Below, piece by piece: positions 33,092-42,606 of a stretch of 64,000 bases of DNA; within the stretch, counting starts at the first letter, position 1, and the number at the start of each line of letters is the position of its first letter. The translations under genes were made by a program, and so were the position numbers. Below the pieces are notes generated by a model, which made no database searches, had not been told where the DNA came from, and saw only the letters and a list, made by a program, of their open reading frames with translations. Source of the stretch: Streptomyces sp. NBC_01288. GTDB taxonomy: Bacteria > Actinomycetota > Actinomycetes > Streptomycetales > Streptomycetaceae. Location: NCBI RefSeq assembly GCF_035982055.1, contig NZ_CP108427.1, forward strand, positions 7,563,001 through 7,627,000. Direction: 5' to 3'.

Positions 33092-35803
33092 CTACAGGCC
33101 GTAGCGCTCCCGCGCCTCCTTGACCGCCGTCGCCTTCACTTCCCCACGCCGCGCCAGCTGCGCCAACGCCGCGACCACGATCGACTCCGCGTCCACCCCG
33201 AAGTACCGACGTGCCGCATCCCGCGTGTCCGACAGACCGAACCCGTCCGCACCCAGCGACGAGTAGTCCTGCTCGACCCACTGCGCGATCTGGTCGGGAA
33301 CCTGGCGCATGTAGTCGGAGACCGCGAGCACCGGACCCTCGGCCCCCTGCAACGCCTGCCGGACGTACGGAATTCGCTCCTCGCCCCGCAGCAACGCCGC
33401 GTCCGCGTCCAACGCATCCCGCCGCAGCTCGGTCCAGGACGTGGCCGACCACACATCGGCAGCCACACCCCACTCCTCCGCGAGCAACCGCTGCGCCTTC
33501 AGCGTCCAGTGGATCGCCGTACCGGAGCCCAGAAGCTGGATCCGCGCCGCGTTGGCAACCGGCGAAAGTCCAGCAGACTCCGCCGTGTTGAAGCGGTACA
33601 GGCCCTTGACGATGCCCTCGTCGATGCCGAGGCCGGCCGGCTTGGCGGGCTGGGGGATCGGCTCGTTGTAGACCGTGAGGTAGTAGAAGACGTTCGAGTC
33701 CTCGCCCGGGGCGGCCTCGCCGTACATGCGGCGGATGCCGTCCTTGACGATCGCCGCGACCTCGTACGCGAACGCGGGGTCGTACGACAGCGCGGCCGGG
33801 TTCGTCGCCGCGATCACGGGGGAGTGACCGTCCGCGTGCTGAAGGCCCTCGCCCGTCAGCGTCGTACGGCCCGCCGTCGCACCGACGAGGAAGCCGCGGC
33901 CGAGCTGGTCGCCGAGCTGCCACATCTGGTCGGCAGTGCGCTGCCAGCCGAACATCGAGTAGAAGATGTAGAAGGGGATCATCGCTTCGCCGTGCGTCGC
34001 GTACGACGTCGACGCGGCGATGAAGTCCGCCATCGAACCGGCCTCGGTGATCCCCTCGTTGAGGATCTGGCCGTTCTTGGCTTCCTTGTAGTACATGAGC
34101 TGGTCGCGGTCGACGGGCTCGTACGTCTGGCCCTTGGGGGAGTAGATCCCGAGGGACGGGAAGAGCGACTCCATACCGAAGGTGCGCGCCTCGTCCGGGA
34201 CGATCGGGACCCAGCGCTTGCCGGTCTCCTTGTCGCGGACCAGGTCCTTGACGAGCCGTACGAACGCCATCGTCGTAGCGACGTTCTGGGTGCCCGAGCC
34301 CTTGTCGAAGGACGCGAACGTCTTGTCGGCCGCGGCGGGCAGCGCGGCGAGGGGGTGCGTGCGGCGGGCCGGGGCGGGACCGCCCAGAGCGGCGCGGCGC
34401 TCCTGGAGGTAACGGACCTCGGGGGAGTCGGCGCCGGGGTGGCCGTACGGAACGACTCCGTCGATGAAGTCGCTGTCCTTGATGGGGAGTTCGAGCAGGT
34501 CACGCATCTGCTTGAACTCGTCCGTCGACAGCTTCTTCATCTGGTGGTTGGCGTTCTTCGACGCGAAGCCCTCGCCGAGCGTGTGACCCTTGACCGTCTG
34601 CGCCAGGATGACCGTCGGGCCACCCTTGTGCTCTACGGCCGCCTTGTACGCGGCGTAGACCTTGCTCGCCTCGTGACCACCGCGGGAGAGGTGGAAACAC
34701 TCCAGGATCTTGTCGTCGCTCAGCAGCTTCGCCAGCTCGACGAGTGCCGGGTCCTTGCCGAAGAAGTCCTCGCGGATGTAGGCGGCGCCACGCGTCTGGT
34801 ACGTCTGCACCTGGGCGTCCGGTACCTCGCGCAGGCGTCGTACGAGCGCGCCCGTGGTGTCGAGCCGGAACAGCTCGTCCCAGGCGTTGCCCCACAGGGA
34901 CTTGATGACGTTCCAGCCGGCGCCGCGGAACTGGGCCTCCAGCTCCTGCACGATCTTGAAGTTCGCGCGGACCGGGCCGTCGAGGCGCTGGAGGTTGCAG
35001 TTGATGACGAAGGTCAGGTTGTCCAGACCCTCACGGGAAGCGAGTGCGAGGGCCGCCGTCGACTCGGGCTCGTCCATCTCGCCGTCGCCGAGGAACGCCC
35101 AGACGTGCGACTCGGAGACGTCCTTGATGCCGCGCGCGGTGAGGTAGCGGTTGAAGCGCGCCTGGTAGATCGCCGACAGCGGGCCGAGGCCCATCGACAC
35201 CGTCGGGAACTCCCAGAGCCAGGGCAGCCGGCGCGGGTGCGGGTACGACGGGAGGCCGTTGCCGCCCGCCTCCTGGCGGAAGTTGTCGAGGTGCGCCTCG
35301 GTGAGGCGGCCGTCGAGGAAGGCGCGGGCGTAGATGCCGGGGGAGGCGTGGCCCTGGATGTAGAGCTGGTCGCCCGAACCGGGCGCCTCCTGGGATTCCT
35401 TGCCCTTGAAGAAGTGGTTGAAGCCGGTCTCGTACAGCCAGGCCGCGGACGCGAAGGTCGCGATGTGGCCGCCGACGCCGTGTTTCGCGCCCCGGGTCAC
35501 CATGGCCGCCGCGTTCCAGCGGTTCCACGCGGTGATCCGGCGCTCCAGCGCCTCGTCGCCGGGCGCGGACGGCTCGGCGGCGGTCGGGATGGTGTTGACG
35601 TAGTCCGTCTCAAGCAGCTTGGGCAGCGCGAGGCCGTTGCCCTCCGCGCGCTCCAGCGTGCGGCGCATCAGGTACGCGGCACGGTGCGGGCCCGCAGCCT
35701 TCGTGACGGCGTCCAGGGAGGCCTGCCATTCGGCGGTCTCCTCGGGGTCGCGGTCCGGGAGCTGGTCGAGCTCGCTCGGCTGGATGGCGTAGGGGTCGGT
35801 CAT
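33092..35803 (-). CDS. aceE: Pyruvate dehydrogenase E1 component, homodimeric type
   Basis: 903 residues. Thiamine-diphosphate-dependent decarboxylation of pyruvate and acetyl transfer to the lipoyl domain of E2. ThDP motif GDGEMDEPES...FVINCNLQ is present; other marks are GHASPGIYARAFLDGRLTEAHLDNFRQE, KGHTLGEGFASKNANHQMKKL and DEARTFGMESLFPSLGIYSP. ATG at 35803 (MTDPYAIQPSELDQLP). Monocistronic; near E2 and lpdA (37.5-40.8 kb) and separated from them by a GntR regulator. Confidence 0.97.
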   Translation of the reverse strand: MTDPYAIQPSELDQLPDRDPEETAEWQASLDAVTKAAGPHRAAYLMRRTLERAEGNGLALPKLLETDYVNTIPTAAEPSAPGDEALERRITAWNRWNAAAMVTRGAKHGVGGHIATFASAAWLYETGFNHFFKGKESQEAPGSGDQLYIQGHASPGIYARAFLDGRLTEAHLDNFRQEAGGNGLPSYPHPRRLPWLWEFPTVSMGLGPLSAIYQARFNRYLTARGIKDVSESHVWAFLGDGEMDEPESTAALALASREGLDNLTFVINCNLQRLDGPVRANFKIVQELEAQFRGAGWNVIKSLWGNAWDELFRLDTTGALVRRLREVPDAQVQTYQTRGAAYIREDFFGKDPALVELAKLLSDDKILECFHLSRGGHEASKVYAAYKAAVEHKGGPTVILAQTVKGHTLGEGFASKNANHQMKKLSTDEFKQMRDLLELPIKDSDFIDGVVPYGHPGADSPEVRYLQERRAALGGPAPARRTHPLAALPAAADKTFASFDKGSGTQNVATTMAFVRLVKDLVRDKETGKRWVPIVPDEARTFGMESLFPSLGIYSPKGQTYEPVDRDQLMYYKEAKNGQILNEGITEAGSMADFIAASTSYATHGEAMIPFYIFYSMFGWQRTADQMWQLGDQLGRGFLVGATAGRTTLTGEGLQHADGHSPVIAATNPAALSYDPAFAYEVAAIVKDGIRRMYGEAAPGEDSNVFYYLTVYNEPIPQPAKPAGLGIDEGIVKGLYRFNTAESAGLSPVANAARIQLLGSGTAIHWTLKAQRLLAEEWGVAADVWSATSWTELRRDALDADAALLRGEERIPYVRQALQGAEGPVLAVSDYMRQVPDQIAQWVEQDYSSLGADGFGLSDTRDAARRYFGVDAESIVVAALAQLARRGEVKATAVKEARERYGL

Positions 35804-35928
35804 AACGCCGCCTTCCTCGGTCGAAGGGGGGTTCCCTCATCGGCAAGGGGATTTCGGGGGTGCCCTTGGTCTTTGGCAGGACAGGGCGGCGGGCCCTTGT
35901 AAGGAGCCCGTCGGTGACTGTAACTCCC

Positions 35929-35945
35929 TGATCGATGATCGATCA
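35929..35945. promoter_or_regulatory. Candidate operator upstream of aceE
   Basis: TGATCGATGATCGATCA is symmetric about base 35937. It lies about 130 bp upstream of the aceE start, next to A/T-rich sequence, and faces a GntR/FadR-family gene. It could be an operator for that regulator; this is inference. Confidence 0.45.
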
Positions 35946-36130
35946 AAGGTTCCCGGGCAAAATATCTTGATTACGAGAAAGTCGGCACGGGGTGCCTCCG
36001 GCGGCGGCACCGGGTGTCGTGGTTGCCCGGGGTTTTCGCAGGTCGGAGGGGGTCTTTTGGGAGGGGGAGCGCCCCTGTGGTCGGGCGTGGTCGGGGTGGG
36101 GGCTTGGGTTGTGTGCGGGGTGCGGGTGCG

Positions 36131-36168
36131 TGGGGGCTGGTCGCGCAGTTCCCCGCGCCCCTTAGGGG
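36131..36168 (+). repeat. REP-like palindrome, copy 3
   Basis: TGGGGGCTGGTCGCGCAGTT followed by CCCCGCGCCCCTTAGGGG; located downstream of the GntR gene. Confidence 0.85.
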
Positions 36169-36234
36169 ATTGGGGTGGGCTGGGTCAGGAGGTGCGGGTG
36201 TGGCATCGGCGGAGGCCGTGTCCTCGCTGGGTGT

Positions 36235-36858
36235 TCAGGGGCGCGGGGCGCAGCCCAGGACATGCGCCTTCACCAGCTCCGCGATCCGCGGATCCCGGCG
36301 TCGGAACGCGGCCACCAACTCCTCGTGCTCCTCCGCGTACGACTGCTGGACCGTGCCCAGCCAGCGGATCGACAGCGCCGTGAACACCTCGATGCCGAGG
36401 CCCTCCCAGGTGTGCAGCAGCACGGAGTTGCCCGCGGCGCGGACCAGTTCGCGGTGGAAGCCGACGGTGTGCCGGACCTGGCCGGTGCCGTCCGCGTCGC
36501 GGTCGGCCTCGTAGAGCGCGGCGACATGCGGTTCGAGCGCCGAGCAGTCCTCGGCCAGCTTCCCGGCCGCCAGCTCGGCCGCGATCGCCTCAAGACCGGC
36601 CCGCACCGGGTAGCTCTCCTCCAGGTCGGCCGCGGTCAGATTCCGGACGCGTACGCCCTTGTTCGGCGCGGACTCGATCAGCCGCAGCGACTCCAGCTCG
36701 CGCAACGCCTCCCGCACCGGCGTCTGGCTGACCTCCAGCTCGGTCGCGATCCGCCGCTCCACGATCCGCTCGCCCGGCTTCCAACGGCCGCTCACGATCC
36801 CCTCCACGATGTGCTCGCGGATCTGTTCGCGCAGCGAGTGGACGACGGGCGCGGTCAT
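36235..36858 (-). CDS. GntR-family regulator, FadR subfamily (FCD domain)
   Basis: 207 residues. Winged helix at residues 10-70 (IVSGRWKPGERIVERRIATELEVSQTPVREALRELESLRLI) and FCD ligand domain with metal-type residues in LEEIxY-like ADLEESYPVRAGLEAIAAEL and VGFHRELVRAAGNS. It probably responds to a carboxylate such as pyruvate or lactate. It lies between aceE and the E2/E3 genes, all on the same strand, so control of pyruvate dehydrogenase genes is the obvious hypothesis. Confidence 0.9.
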   Translation of the reverse strand: MTAPVVHSLREQIREHIVEGIVSGRWKPGERIVERRIATELEVSQTPVREALRELESLRLIESAPNKGVRVRNLTAADLEESYPVRAGLEAIAAELAAGKLAEDCSALEPHVAALYEADRDADGTGQVRHTVGFHRELVRAAGNSVLLHTWEGLGIEVFTALSIRWLGTVQQSYAEEHEELVAAFRRRDPRIAELVKAHVLGCAPRP

Positions 36859-37516
36859 GAGAGCTCCTTAAGGGCGTTTGACGTTTAGACAATAAGGCCG
36901 CACGCCCGCTCGGGAGGGGCGCACGGGGGCGCTTTCATGCAGGTGAGACGAGACTTACACGCTGGTGGGCGGAGTGCGCGGGTGCCCTGCGGGGCGTCGG
37001 GGGGCGCGATGAACTGGGGAGTTCGAAGTGAGGCCCGGGGTCTCGGGTTGATGGCGGTGAGGGTGACCGGTTGTCGACCGGCGCTCACTCCGGCGTGCGG
37101 CCGGACGGGCACCGCGCGGCAGCGGATCATGGTCGGCACCCCGGCTTCGGCGGTGCCCGCGTCTTCGTGAGACCGGACGGCGCCCGGGAGTTGGGCCGAG
37201 TCGGCCGGGGTCGGCTGTGCGTCCCGTCCGGCGGCCACACCGGCGCCGGCACCCGACGGGATCGTACGCCGGGACGCTCGACCGCATGCCCCCGGGCGCG
37301 ACCCGCTACCGCCGCGCAGGCTCCCCGACAAGCGACGTGGGCGCAGCCCGGGGCCGTGCTCCGGCAGGCGGCGCAGCGGGAACCCACCTCACCGGGCTGC
37401 CTGGACACGACGTACGCCCTGCCGCTGCCCGTGCGGGAAACGCGCGGTGCCCCCGCCCGGAAATTTCCGGAACGGGGGCACCGTACAAACAACAGGCCGG
37501 CTGGCCGGCGAGTCGG
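36859..37516. other. 658-bp spacer between GntR and E2 genes
   Basis: The part next to the GntR gene holds a GTTTGACGTTTAGACAATAA promoter-like A/T-rich stretch. The end next to the E2 gene holds its terminator (37445-37483). Frames in the middle have no family resemblance or ribosome binding site, so I see no gene. Confidence 0.6.
37445..37483 (-). terminator. E2 gene terminator
   Basis: Outer stem CGGTGCCCCCG / CGGGGGCACCG (11 bp) and inner palindrome CCGGAAATTTCCGG, located 34 bases beyond the E2 stop. Confidence 0.8.
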
Positions 37517-39334
37517 CTACAGGCCGAGCTCGACCTCGAACTCGCCTGCCTCCAGGATCGCCTTGACCGCCGTCAGGTAACGGGCGGCGTCCGCGCCGTC
37601 CACCAGGCGGTGGTCGTAGGAGAGGGTCAGGTACGTCATGTCGCGGACGCCGATGACCGTGCCCTCCTCGGTCTCGATGACCGCCGGGCGCTTGACCGTG
37701 GCACCGATGCCGAGGATCGCGACCTGGTTCGGGGGCACGATGATCGTGTCGAACAGGGCGCCGCGCGAACCGGTGTTGGAGATGGTGAAGGTCGCGCCGG
37801 ACAGCTCGTCCGGGGTGATCTTGTTCGCCCGGACCTTGCCCGCGAGCTCGGCGGTGGCCTTGGCGATACCGGCGATGTTCAGGTCGCCCGCGTGCTTGAT
37901 GACCGGGGTCATCAGGCCCTTCTCGGAGTCCACCGCGATACCGACGCTCTCGGTGTCGAAGTAGGTGATCGTGCCCTCTTCGACGTTGATCCGGGCGTTG
38001 ATGGCCGGGTGGGCCTTCAGCGCCTGGGCCGCCGCCTTCACGAAGAACGGCATCGGGGAGAGCTTGACGCCCTCGCGGGCGGCGAAGGAGTCCTTCGCCT
38101 GGGCGCGGAGCTTCATCAGGCGCGTGATGTCGACCTCGACGACCGAGGACAGCTGCGCCTGCTCGTGCAGCGCCTTGACCATGTTGTCGCCGATGACCTT
38201 GCGGATGCGGGGCATCTTGACGGTCTGGCCGCGGAGCGGGGAGGCCTCCAGGACGGGGGCCTTCTTGGCGGAGGCGGTGGCGGCCGGAGCGGCGGCAGCG
38301 ACCGGAGCCGGGGCCGCCGCGGCGGCCTTCGCCGCCTCGGCGGCGGCGATGACGTCCTGCTTGCGGATACGGCCGCCGACGCCGGTGCCCTTGACGGAGC
38401 CCAGGTCCACGCCGTTCTCGGAGGCGAGCTTGCGCACCAGCGGGGTGACGTACGCGCCGTCGTCCGTCGCCTGCGCGGCGGCGGGCGCCGGAGCGGCCGG
38501 GGCCGGAGCAGTGACCGGCGCGGGGGCCGGGGCGGCGGGGGCGGCCGGAGCCGGAGCCGCGGCGACCGGAGCGGGCGCCGGAGCCGGGGCGGGCGGTGCG
38601 ACCGGAGCCGCGGGGGCCACCGGCGCGGGGGCCGGAGCCGGAGCGGCGGCCGCCGGAGCGGGCGCCGGGGCGGCGGGGGCCGGGGCAGCCGCCGGAGCGG
38701 CACCCGGGGCGCCGACGACGGCGAGCTTGGCGCCGACCTCGGCGGTCTCGTCCTCGCCGACCAGGATCTCCAGCAGGACGCCGGCGACCGGGGAGGGGAT
38801 CTCGGTGTCGACCTTGTCGGTCGAGACCTCCAGGAGGGGCTCGTCCTCGGCGACCTCTTCGCCGACCGCCTTCAGCCAGCGGGTGACGGTGCCCTCGGTG
38901 ACCGACTCGCCCAGTGCGGGCAGTACGACGTCGGTACCGGAGGCGCCGGCGGCCGGAGCGGCAGGGGCCTCGGCGGGGGCGGCCGGGGCGGGCGCCGGAG
39001 CCGCGGGGGCCTCGGCGACCGGGGCCGGAGCGGGCTCGGGGGCCGGAGCCGCCTCGGGCTCGGCGGCCGGGGCCGGGGCAGCGGCGGGAGCGCCGGTACC
39101 GTCGTCGATCACGGCCAGCTCGGCGCCGACCTCGACGGTCTCGTCCTCGGCCACCTTGATGGAGGCCAGCACACCGGCGACCGGCGAGGGGATCTCGGTG
39201 TCGACCTTGTCGGTCGACACTTCGAGCAGCGGCTCGTCGGCCTCTACTCGCTCGCCCTCGGCCTTCAGCCAGCGGGTGACAGTGCCCTCGGTGACGCTTT
39301 CACCGAGCGCCGGAAGGGTTACGGAAACCGCCAT
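37517..39334 (-). CDS. sucB: E2 dihydrolipoyllysine acyltransferase with two lipoyl domains
   Basis: 605 residues. Lipoyl domain 1 at about 3-77 and lipoyl domain 2 at about 134-208, each with the lipoylated Lys in VSTDKVDTE. Long Ala/Pro linkers follow, then the E3-binding domain (TPLVRKLASENGVDLGSVKGTGVGGRIRKQDV) and the catalytic domain ending in YDHRLVDGADAARYL (His-Asp). It is commonly annotated as the succinyltransferase of 2-oxoglutarate dehydrogenase; in actinobacteria this E2 type serves pyruvate dehydrogenase, which fits AceE nearby. ATG with AAGGAG upstream. The two lipoyl domains are almost identical. Confidence 0.93.
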   Translation of the reverse strand: MAVSVTLPALGESVTEGTVTRWLKAEGERVEADEPLLEVSTDKVDTEIPSPVAGVLASIKVAEDETVEVGAELAVIDDGTGAPAAAPAPAAEPEAAPAPEPAPAPVAEAPAAPAPAPAAPAEAPAAPAAGASGTDVVLPALGESVTEGTVTRWLKAVGEEVAEDEPLLEVSTDKVDTEIPSPVAGVLLEILVGEDETAEVGAKLAVVGAPGAAPAAAPAPAAPAPAPAAAAPAPAPAPVAPAAPVAPPAPAPAPAPVAAAPAPAAPAAPAPAPVTAPAPAAPAPAAAQATDDGAYVTPLVRKLASENGVDLGSVKGTGVGGRIRKQDVIAAAEAAKAAAAAPAPVAAAAPAATASAKKAPVLEASPLRGQTVKMPRIRKVIGDNMVKALHEQAQLSSVVEVDITRLMKLRAQAKDSFAAREGVKLSPMPFFVKAAAQALKAHPAINARINVEEGTITYFDTESVGIAVDSEKGLMTPVIKHAGDLNIAGIAKATAELAGKVRANKITPDELSGATFTISNTGSRGALFDTIIVPPNQVAILGIGATVKRPAVIETEEGTVIGVRDMTYLTLSYDHRLVDGADAARYLTAVKAILEAGEFEVELGL

Positions 39335-39391
39335 GGTTTCGGTTGCTCCTTACGAATTGCGGAAGTCTGTGTCGTCGTCCGACCGAGGGGG

Positions 39392-40780
39392 TCAGTCGTG
39401 GGAGTGGAGAGGCTTGCCCGCCAGTGCCAGGTGGGCCTCGCCGAGCGCTTCGTTCTGCGTCGGGTGGGCGTGGATCAGCTGGGCGACCTCGGCGGGCAGC
39501 GCTTCCCAGTTGTAGATCAGCTGGGCTTCGCCGACCTGCTCGCCCATGCGGTCGCCGACCATGTGGACGCCGACCACGGCACCGTCCTTCACCTGGACGA
39601 GCTTGATCTCGCCCGAGGTGTTGAGGATCTTGCTCTTGCCGTTGCCCGCGAGGTTGTACTTCAGAGCGACGACCTTGTCCGCGCCGTAGATCTCCTTGGC
39701 CTTGGCCTCGGTGATGCCCACGGAGGCGACCTCGGGGTGGCAGTACGTCACCCGGGGGACACCGTCGTAGTCGATCGGAACGGTCTTCAGACCGGCCAGA
39801 CGCTCCGCCACCAGGATGCCCTCGGCGAAGCCGACGTGCGCGAGCTGGAGCGTCGGGACGAGGTCGCCGACGGCGGAGATGGTCGGGACGTTCGTCCGCA
39901 TGTACTCGTCGACCGTGACATAGCCGCGGTCGATGGCGACGCCCTGCTCCTCGTAACCGAGACCGGCGGAGACCGGGCCGCGGCCCACCGCGACCAGCAG
40001 CAGCTCGGCCTCGAACTCCTTGCCGTCGGCGAGGGTGACCTTGACACCGTTCTCGGTGTACTCGGCCTTCGAGAAGAAGGTGCCCAGGTTGAACTTGATG
40101 CCGCGCTTGCGGAACGCGCGCTCAAGAAGCTTGGAGGAGTTCTCGTCCTCAAGAGGAGCGAGGTGCTTCAGGCCCTCGATGATCGTCACGTCGGCGCCGA
40201 AGGACTTCCACGCGGAGGCGAACTCCACGCCGATGACACCGCCGCCCAGGATGATCGCGGACTGCGGGACGCGGTCCAGGACGAGGGCGTGGTCCGAGGA
40301 GATGATCCGGTTGCCGTCGATCTCCAGGCCCGGCAGCGACTTCGGCACGGAGCCGGTCGCCAGCAGGACGTGGCGGCCCTGGACGCGCTGGCCGTTGACG
40401 TCGACGGAGGTGGGGGAGGAGAGCCGCCCCTCACCCTCGATGTAGTGCACCTTGCGGGATGCGATCAGACCCTGGAGTCCCTTGTACAGGCCCGAGACCA
40501 CGCCGTCCTTGTACTTGTGGACGGCCGGTACGTCGATGCCCTCGAAGGTGGCCTTGACGCCGAACTGCTCGCTCTCGCGGGCCTGGTCGGCGATCTCGCC
40601 CGCGTGGAGCAGGGCCTTGGTGGGGATGCATCCTCGGTGCAGGCAGGTGCCGCCGACCTTGTCCTTCTCGATCAGGGCGACGTCCAGGCCCAGCTGGGCC
40701 CCGCGCAGCGCCGCGGCGTAACCGCCACTACCACCGCCGAGGATCACTAGGTCGAAAACGGTGCTGGCGTCGTTCGCCAC
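39392..40780 (-). CDS. lpdA: Dihydrolipoyl dehydrogenase (E3)
   Basis: 462 residues from the GTG at 40780 (VANDASTVFDLVILGGGSGGY), with GGAGG 7 bases upstream. FAD motif GGGSGGYAAALRGAQLG, redox disulfide GGTCLHRGCIPTKALL, NAD motif ILGGGVIGVEFASAW, and C-terminal His-Glu motif IHAHPTQNEALGEA. It reoxidises dihydrolipoamide for E2 complexes. Ends 57 bp before the E2 start, so lpdA and E2 are probably co-transcribed. Confidence 0.96.
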   Translation of the reverse strand: MANDASTVFDLVILGGGSGGYAAALRGAQLGLDVALIEKDKVGGTCLHRGCIPTKALLHAGEIADQARESEQFGVKATFEGIDVPAVHKYKDGVVSGLYKGLQGLIASRKVHYIEGEGRLSSPTSVDVNGQRVQGRHVLLATGSVPKSLPGLEIDGNRIISSDHALVLDRVPQSAIILGGGVIGVEFASAWKSFGADVTIIEGLKHLAPLEDENSSKLLERAFRKRGIKFNLGTFFSKAEYTENGVKVTLADGKEFEAELLLVAVGRGPVSAGLGYEEQGVAIDRGYVTVDEYMRTNVPTISAVGDLVPTLQLAHVGFAEGILVAERLAGLKTVPIDYDGVPRVTYCHPEVASVGITEAKAKEIYGADKVVALKYNLAGNGKSKILNTSGEIKLVQVKDGAVVGVHMVGDRMGEQVGEAQLIYNWEALPAEVAQLIHAHPTQNEALGEAHLALAGKPLHSHD

Positions 40781-41082
40781 GTCACGTCCTCCATGCATGT
40801 GCGCCACGCCGGTCGGCGACGACCGGTCGGCGGCTGGTGTCCGGCCGCTCTTTCTTCGGCCCTGTGGTGGGGGCCCTGTCCTGCCGAGCCCATCTTCGCA
40901 CTTGTCGGGGCCCAACGAGACGCCGGGCCCGGGTGTGAGACACCACACGCTCACTTGAGAGACGCTGCGGCTTTTGCCATCCCTGGGTGCGACCCCCCAG
41001 GGGCGCGGGGAACTGCGCGACCGGCCACAGGCCGTCCCGCAGTCGCCCACGCACCTGAAGGCACCGAGCTACTGGGCGAACG
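40781..41082. other. Spacer between pepA and lpdA
   Basis: 302 bp. It contains the lpdA leader, an A/T-poor promoter region and a REP copy (40993-41028). No gene was seen. Confidence 0.65.
40993..41028 (-). repeat. REP-like palindrome, copy 4 (inverted)
   Basis: CCCCCAGGGGCGCGGGGAAC then TGCGCGACCGGCCACA; downstream of pepA. Confidence 0.8.
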
Positions 41083-42606
41083 TCAGCCCAGATCCCCGGC
41101 AGCGGTCAGCTCGGCCAGCCGCACGAGCGTCCGCACCGCGGACCCGGTCCCGCCCTTGGGCGTGTAGCCGAACGCCCCGCCCTCGTTGAACGCAGGCCCC
41201 GCGATGTCGACGTGCGCCCAGGTGATCCCCTCGCCCACGAACTCCCGCAGGAACAGCCCGGCGACGAGCCCGCCACCCATCCGCTCACCCATGTTCGCGA
41301 TGTCGGCGGTGGGAGAGTCCATCCCCTTGCGCAGGTGCTCCGGCAGCGGCATCGGCCACGACGGCTCGCCGACTTCCTCCGCCGCGTCCACGATCGCCGC
41401 GCGGAACGCGTCGTCGTTCGCCATGACACCGAACGTCCGGCTCCCGAGAGCCAGAACCATCGCCCCGGTCAGCGTCGCCACGTCCACGATCGCGTCCGGC
41501 TTCTCCGCCGACGCCGCCCACAGCGCGTCCGCGAGGACCAGCCGGCCCTCCGCGTCCGTGTTGAGCACCTCGACGGTCTTGCCGCTGTACATCCGCAGCA
41601 CGTCACCGGGACGGGTCGCGGAACCCGACGGCATGTTCTCGGCGAGCGCCAGCCAGCCGGTGACATTGACGGCGAGGCCCAGCCGCGCGGCCGCGACGAC
41701 GGCGGCGAACACCGCTGCCGCACCGCTCATGTCGCACTTCATCGTCTCGTTGTGCCCGGCCGGCTTGAGCGAGATGCCGCCCGAGTCGTACGTGATGCCC
41801 TTGCCGACGAACGCGAGGTGCTTGGTCGCGTCGGCGTGCGTGTACGACAGCTTCACCAGGCGCGGACCGGCCGCGGAACCGGCGCCGACGCCGAGGATGC
41901 CGCCGTAGCCGCCCTTCTCCAGGGCCTTCTCGTCGAGCACCTGCACCTTGATGCCGTGCTCCTTCGCCGCGGTCTGCGCGACGGCCGCGAAGGCCTCGGG
42001 GTCGAGGTCGTTCGGCGGGGTGTTGATCAGGTCGCGGGCGCGGTTGAGCTCCTCGGTGACCGCGAGCGCACGCTCCACGGCCGCCTTGTACTCCTTGTCG
42101 CGCGGCTTGCCGCCGAGCAGGGCGACCTCGGCGAGGGGGGCCTTGCCGCCCGCCTTCGCGTCCTTGACGCTGCCCTTGTACGCGTCGAAGGAGTACGCGC
42201 CGAGCAGCGCGCCCTCGGCGATCGCGCCGGCGTCGGCGGCGTCGGCGAGGGGGAGCGCGAAGGCGGCCTTCTTGGCGCCGGTGAGCGCGCGGGCGGCAGC
42301 GCCGGCGGCCCGGCGCAGCGCCTCGGCGTCGTACGCCTCGCCCTCCTCGGGCTCCGCGCCGAGTCCCACCGCGAGCACGAGCGGGGCCTTGAAGCCGGCC
42401 GGTGCGGGCAGCTTCGTGATCTCGCCCTCGGCACCGGAGGCGCCCAGGGTCTCCAGGACGCCGGCGAGCCTGCCGTCGTACGCCTTGTCCACGGCGTCGG
42501 CGCCCGGTGCGACGACCGGGCCCTTGCCGCCCTTGCCGACACCGATCACGATCGCGTCGGCCCGCAGGCCGGGCGCCGCGGCGGTGCTGAGAGTGAGAGC
42601 AGTCAC
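41083..42606 (-). CDS. pepA: Leucyl aminopeptidase (M17)
   Basis: 507 residues. Zinc/manganese ligands and active site: VGKGITYDSGGISLKPAGHNETMKCDMSGAAAV, VEVLNTDAEGRLVLADAL. It removes N-terminal amino acids from peptides in the cytosol. The N-terminal domain is Ala-rich. GTG at 42606. It lies in the same direction as lpdA and divergent from the exopolysaccharide cluster. Confidence 0.95.
   Translation of the reverse strand: MTALTLSTAAAPGLRADAIVIGVGKGGKGPVVAPGADAVDKAYDGRLAGVLETLGASGAEGEITKLPAPAGFKAPLVLAVGLGAEPEEGEAYDAEALRRAAGAAARALTGAKKAAFALPLADAADAGAIAEGALLGAYSFDAYKGSVKDAKAGGKAPLAEVALLGGKPRDKEYKAAVERALAVTEELNRARDLINTPPNDLDPEAFAAVAQTAAKEHGIKVQVLDEKALEKGGYGGILGVGAGSAAGPRLVKLSYTHADATKHLAFVGKGITYDSGGISLKPAGHNETMKCDMSGAAAVFAAVVAAARLGLAVNVTGWLALAENMPSGSATRPGDVLRMYSGKTVEVLNTDAEGRLVLADALWAASAEKPDAIVDVATLTGAMVLALGSRTFGVMANDDAFRAAIVDAAEEVGEPSWPMPLPEHLRKGMDSPTADIANMGERMGGGLVAGLFLREFVGEGITWAHVDIAGPAFNEGGAFGYTPKGGTGSAVRTLVRLAELTAAGDLG

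Larger units (their letters stand above)
35804..36234. other. 431-bp spacer upstream of aceE
   Basis: It contains the aceE promoter region, a 17-bp near-palindrome TGATCGATGATCGATCA at 35929-35945, an A/T-rich CAAAATATCTTGATTACG, Gly-rich low-complexity sequence and a REP copy at 36131-36168. No gene was recognised. Confidence 0.65.

Noticed and set aside
31937..35902. A 1321-codon plus-strand frame opposite aceE
   Set aside because: It is the mirror of high third-position G/C in aceE and the WYL gene; composition is Arg/Val/Gly/Leu-rich with no domain.
36937..37170. Possible small genes between the GntR and E2 genes
   Set aside because: No ribosome binding site and no family resemblance.
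37217..40750. A 1177-codon plus-strand frame opposite the E2 and lpdA genes
   Set aside because: Antisense shadow; repeats of Gly/Arg/Asp come from the Ala/Pro linkers of E2.
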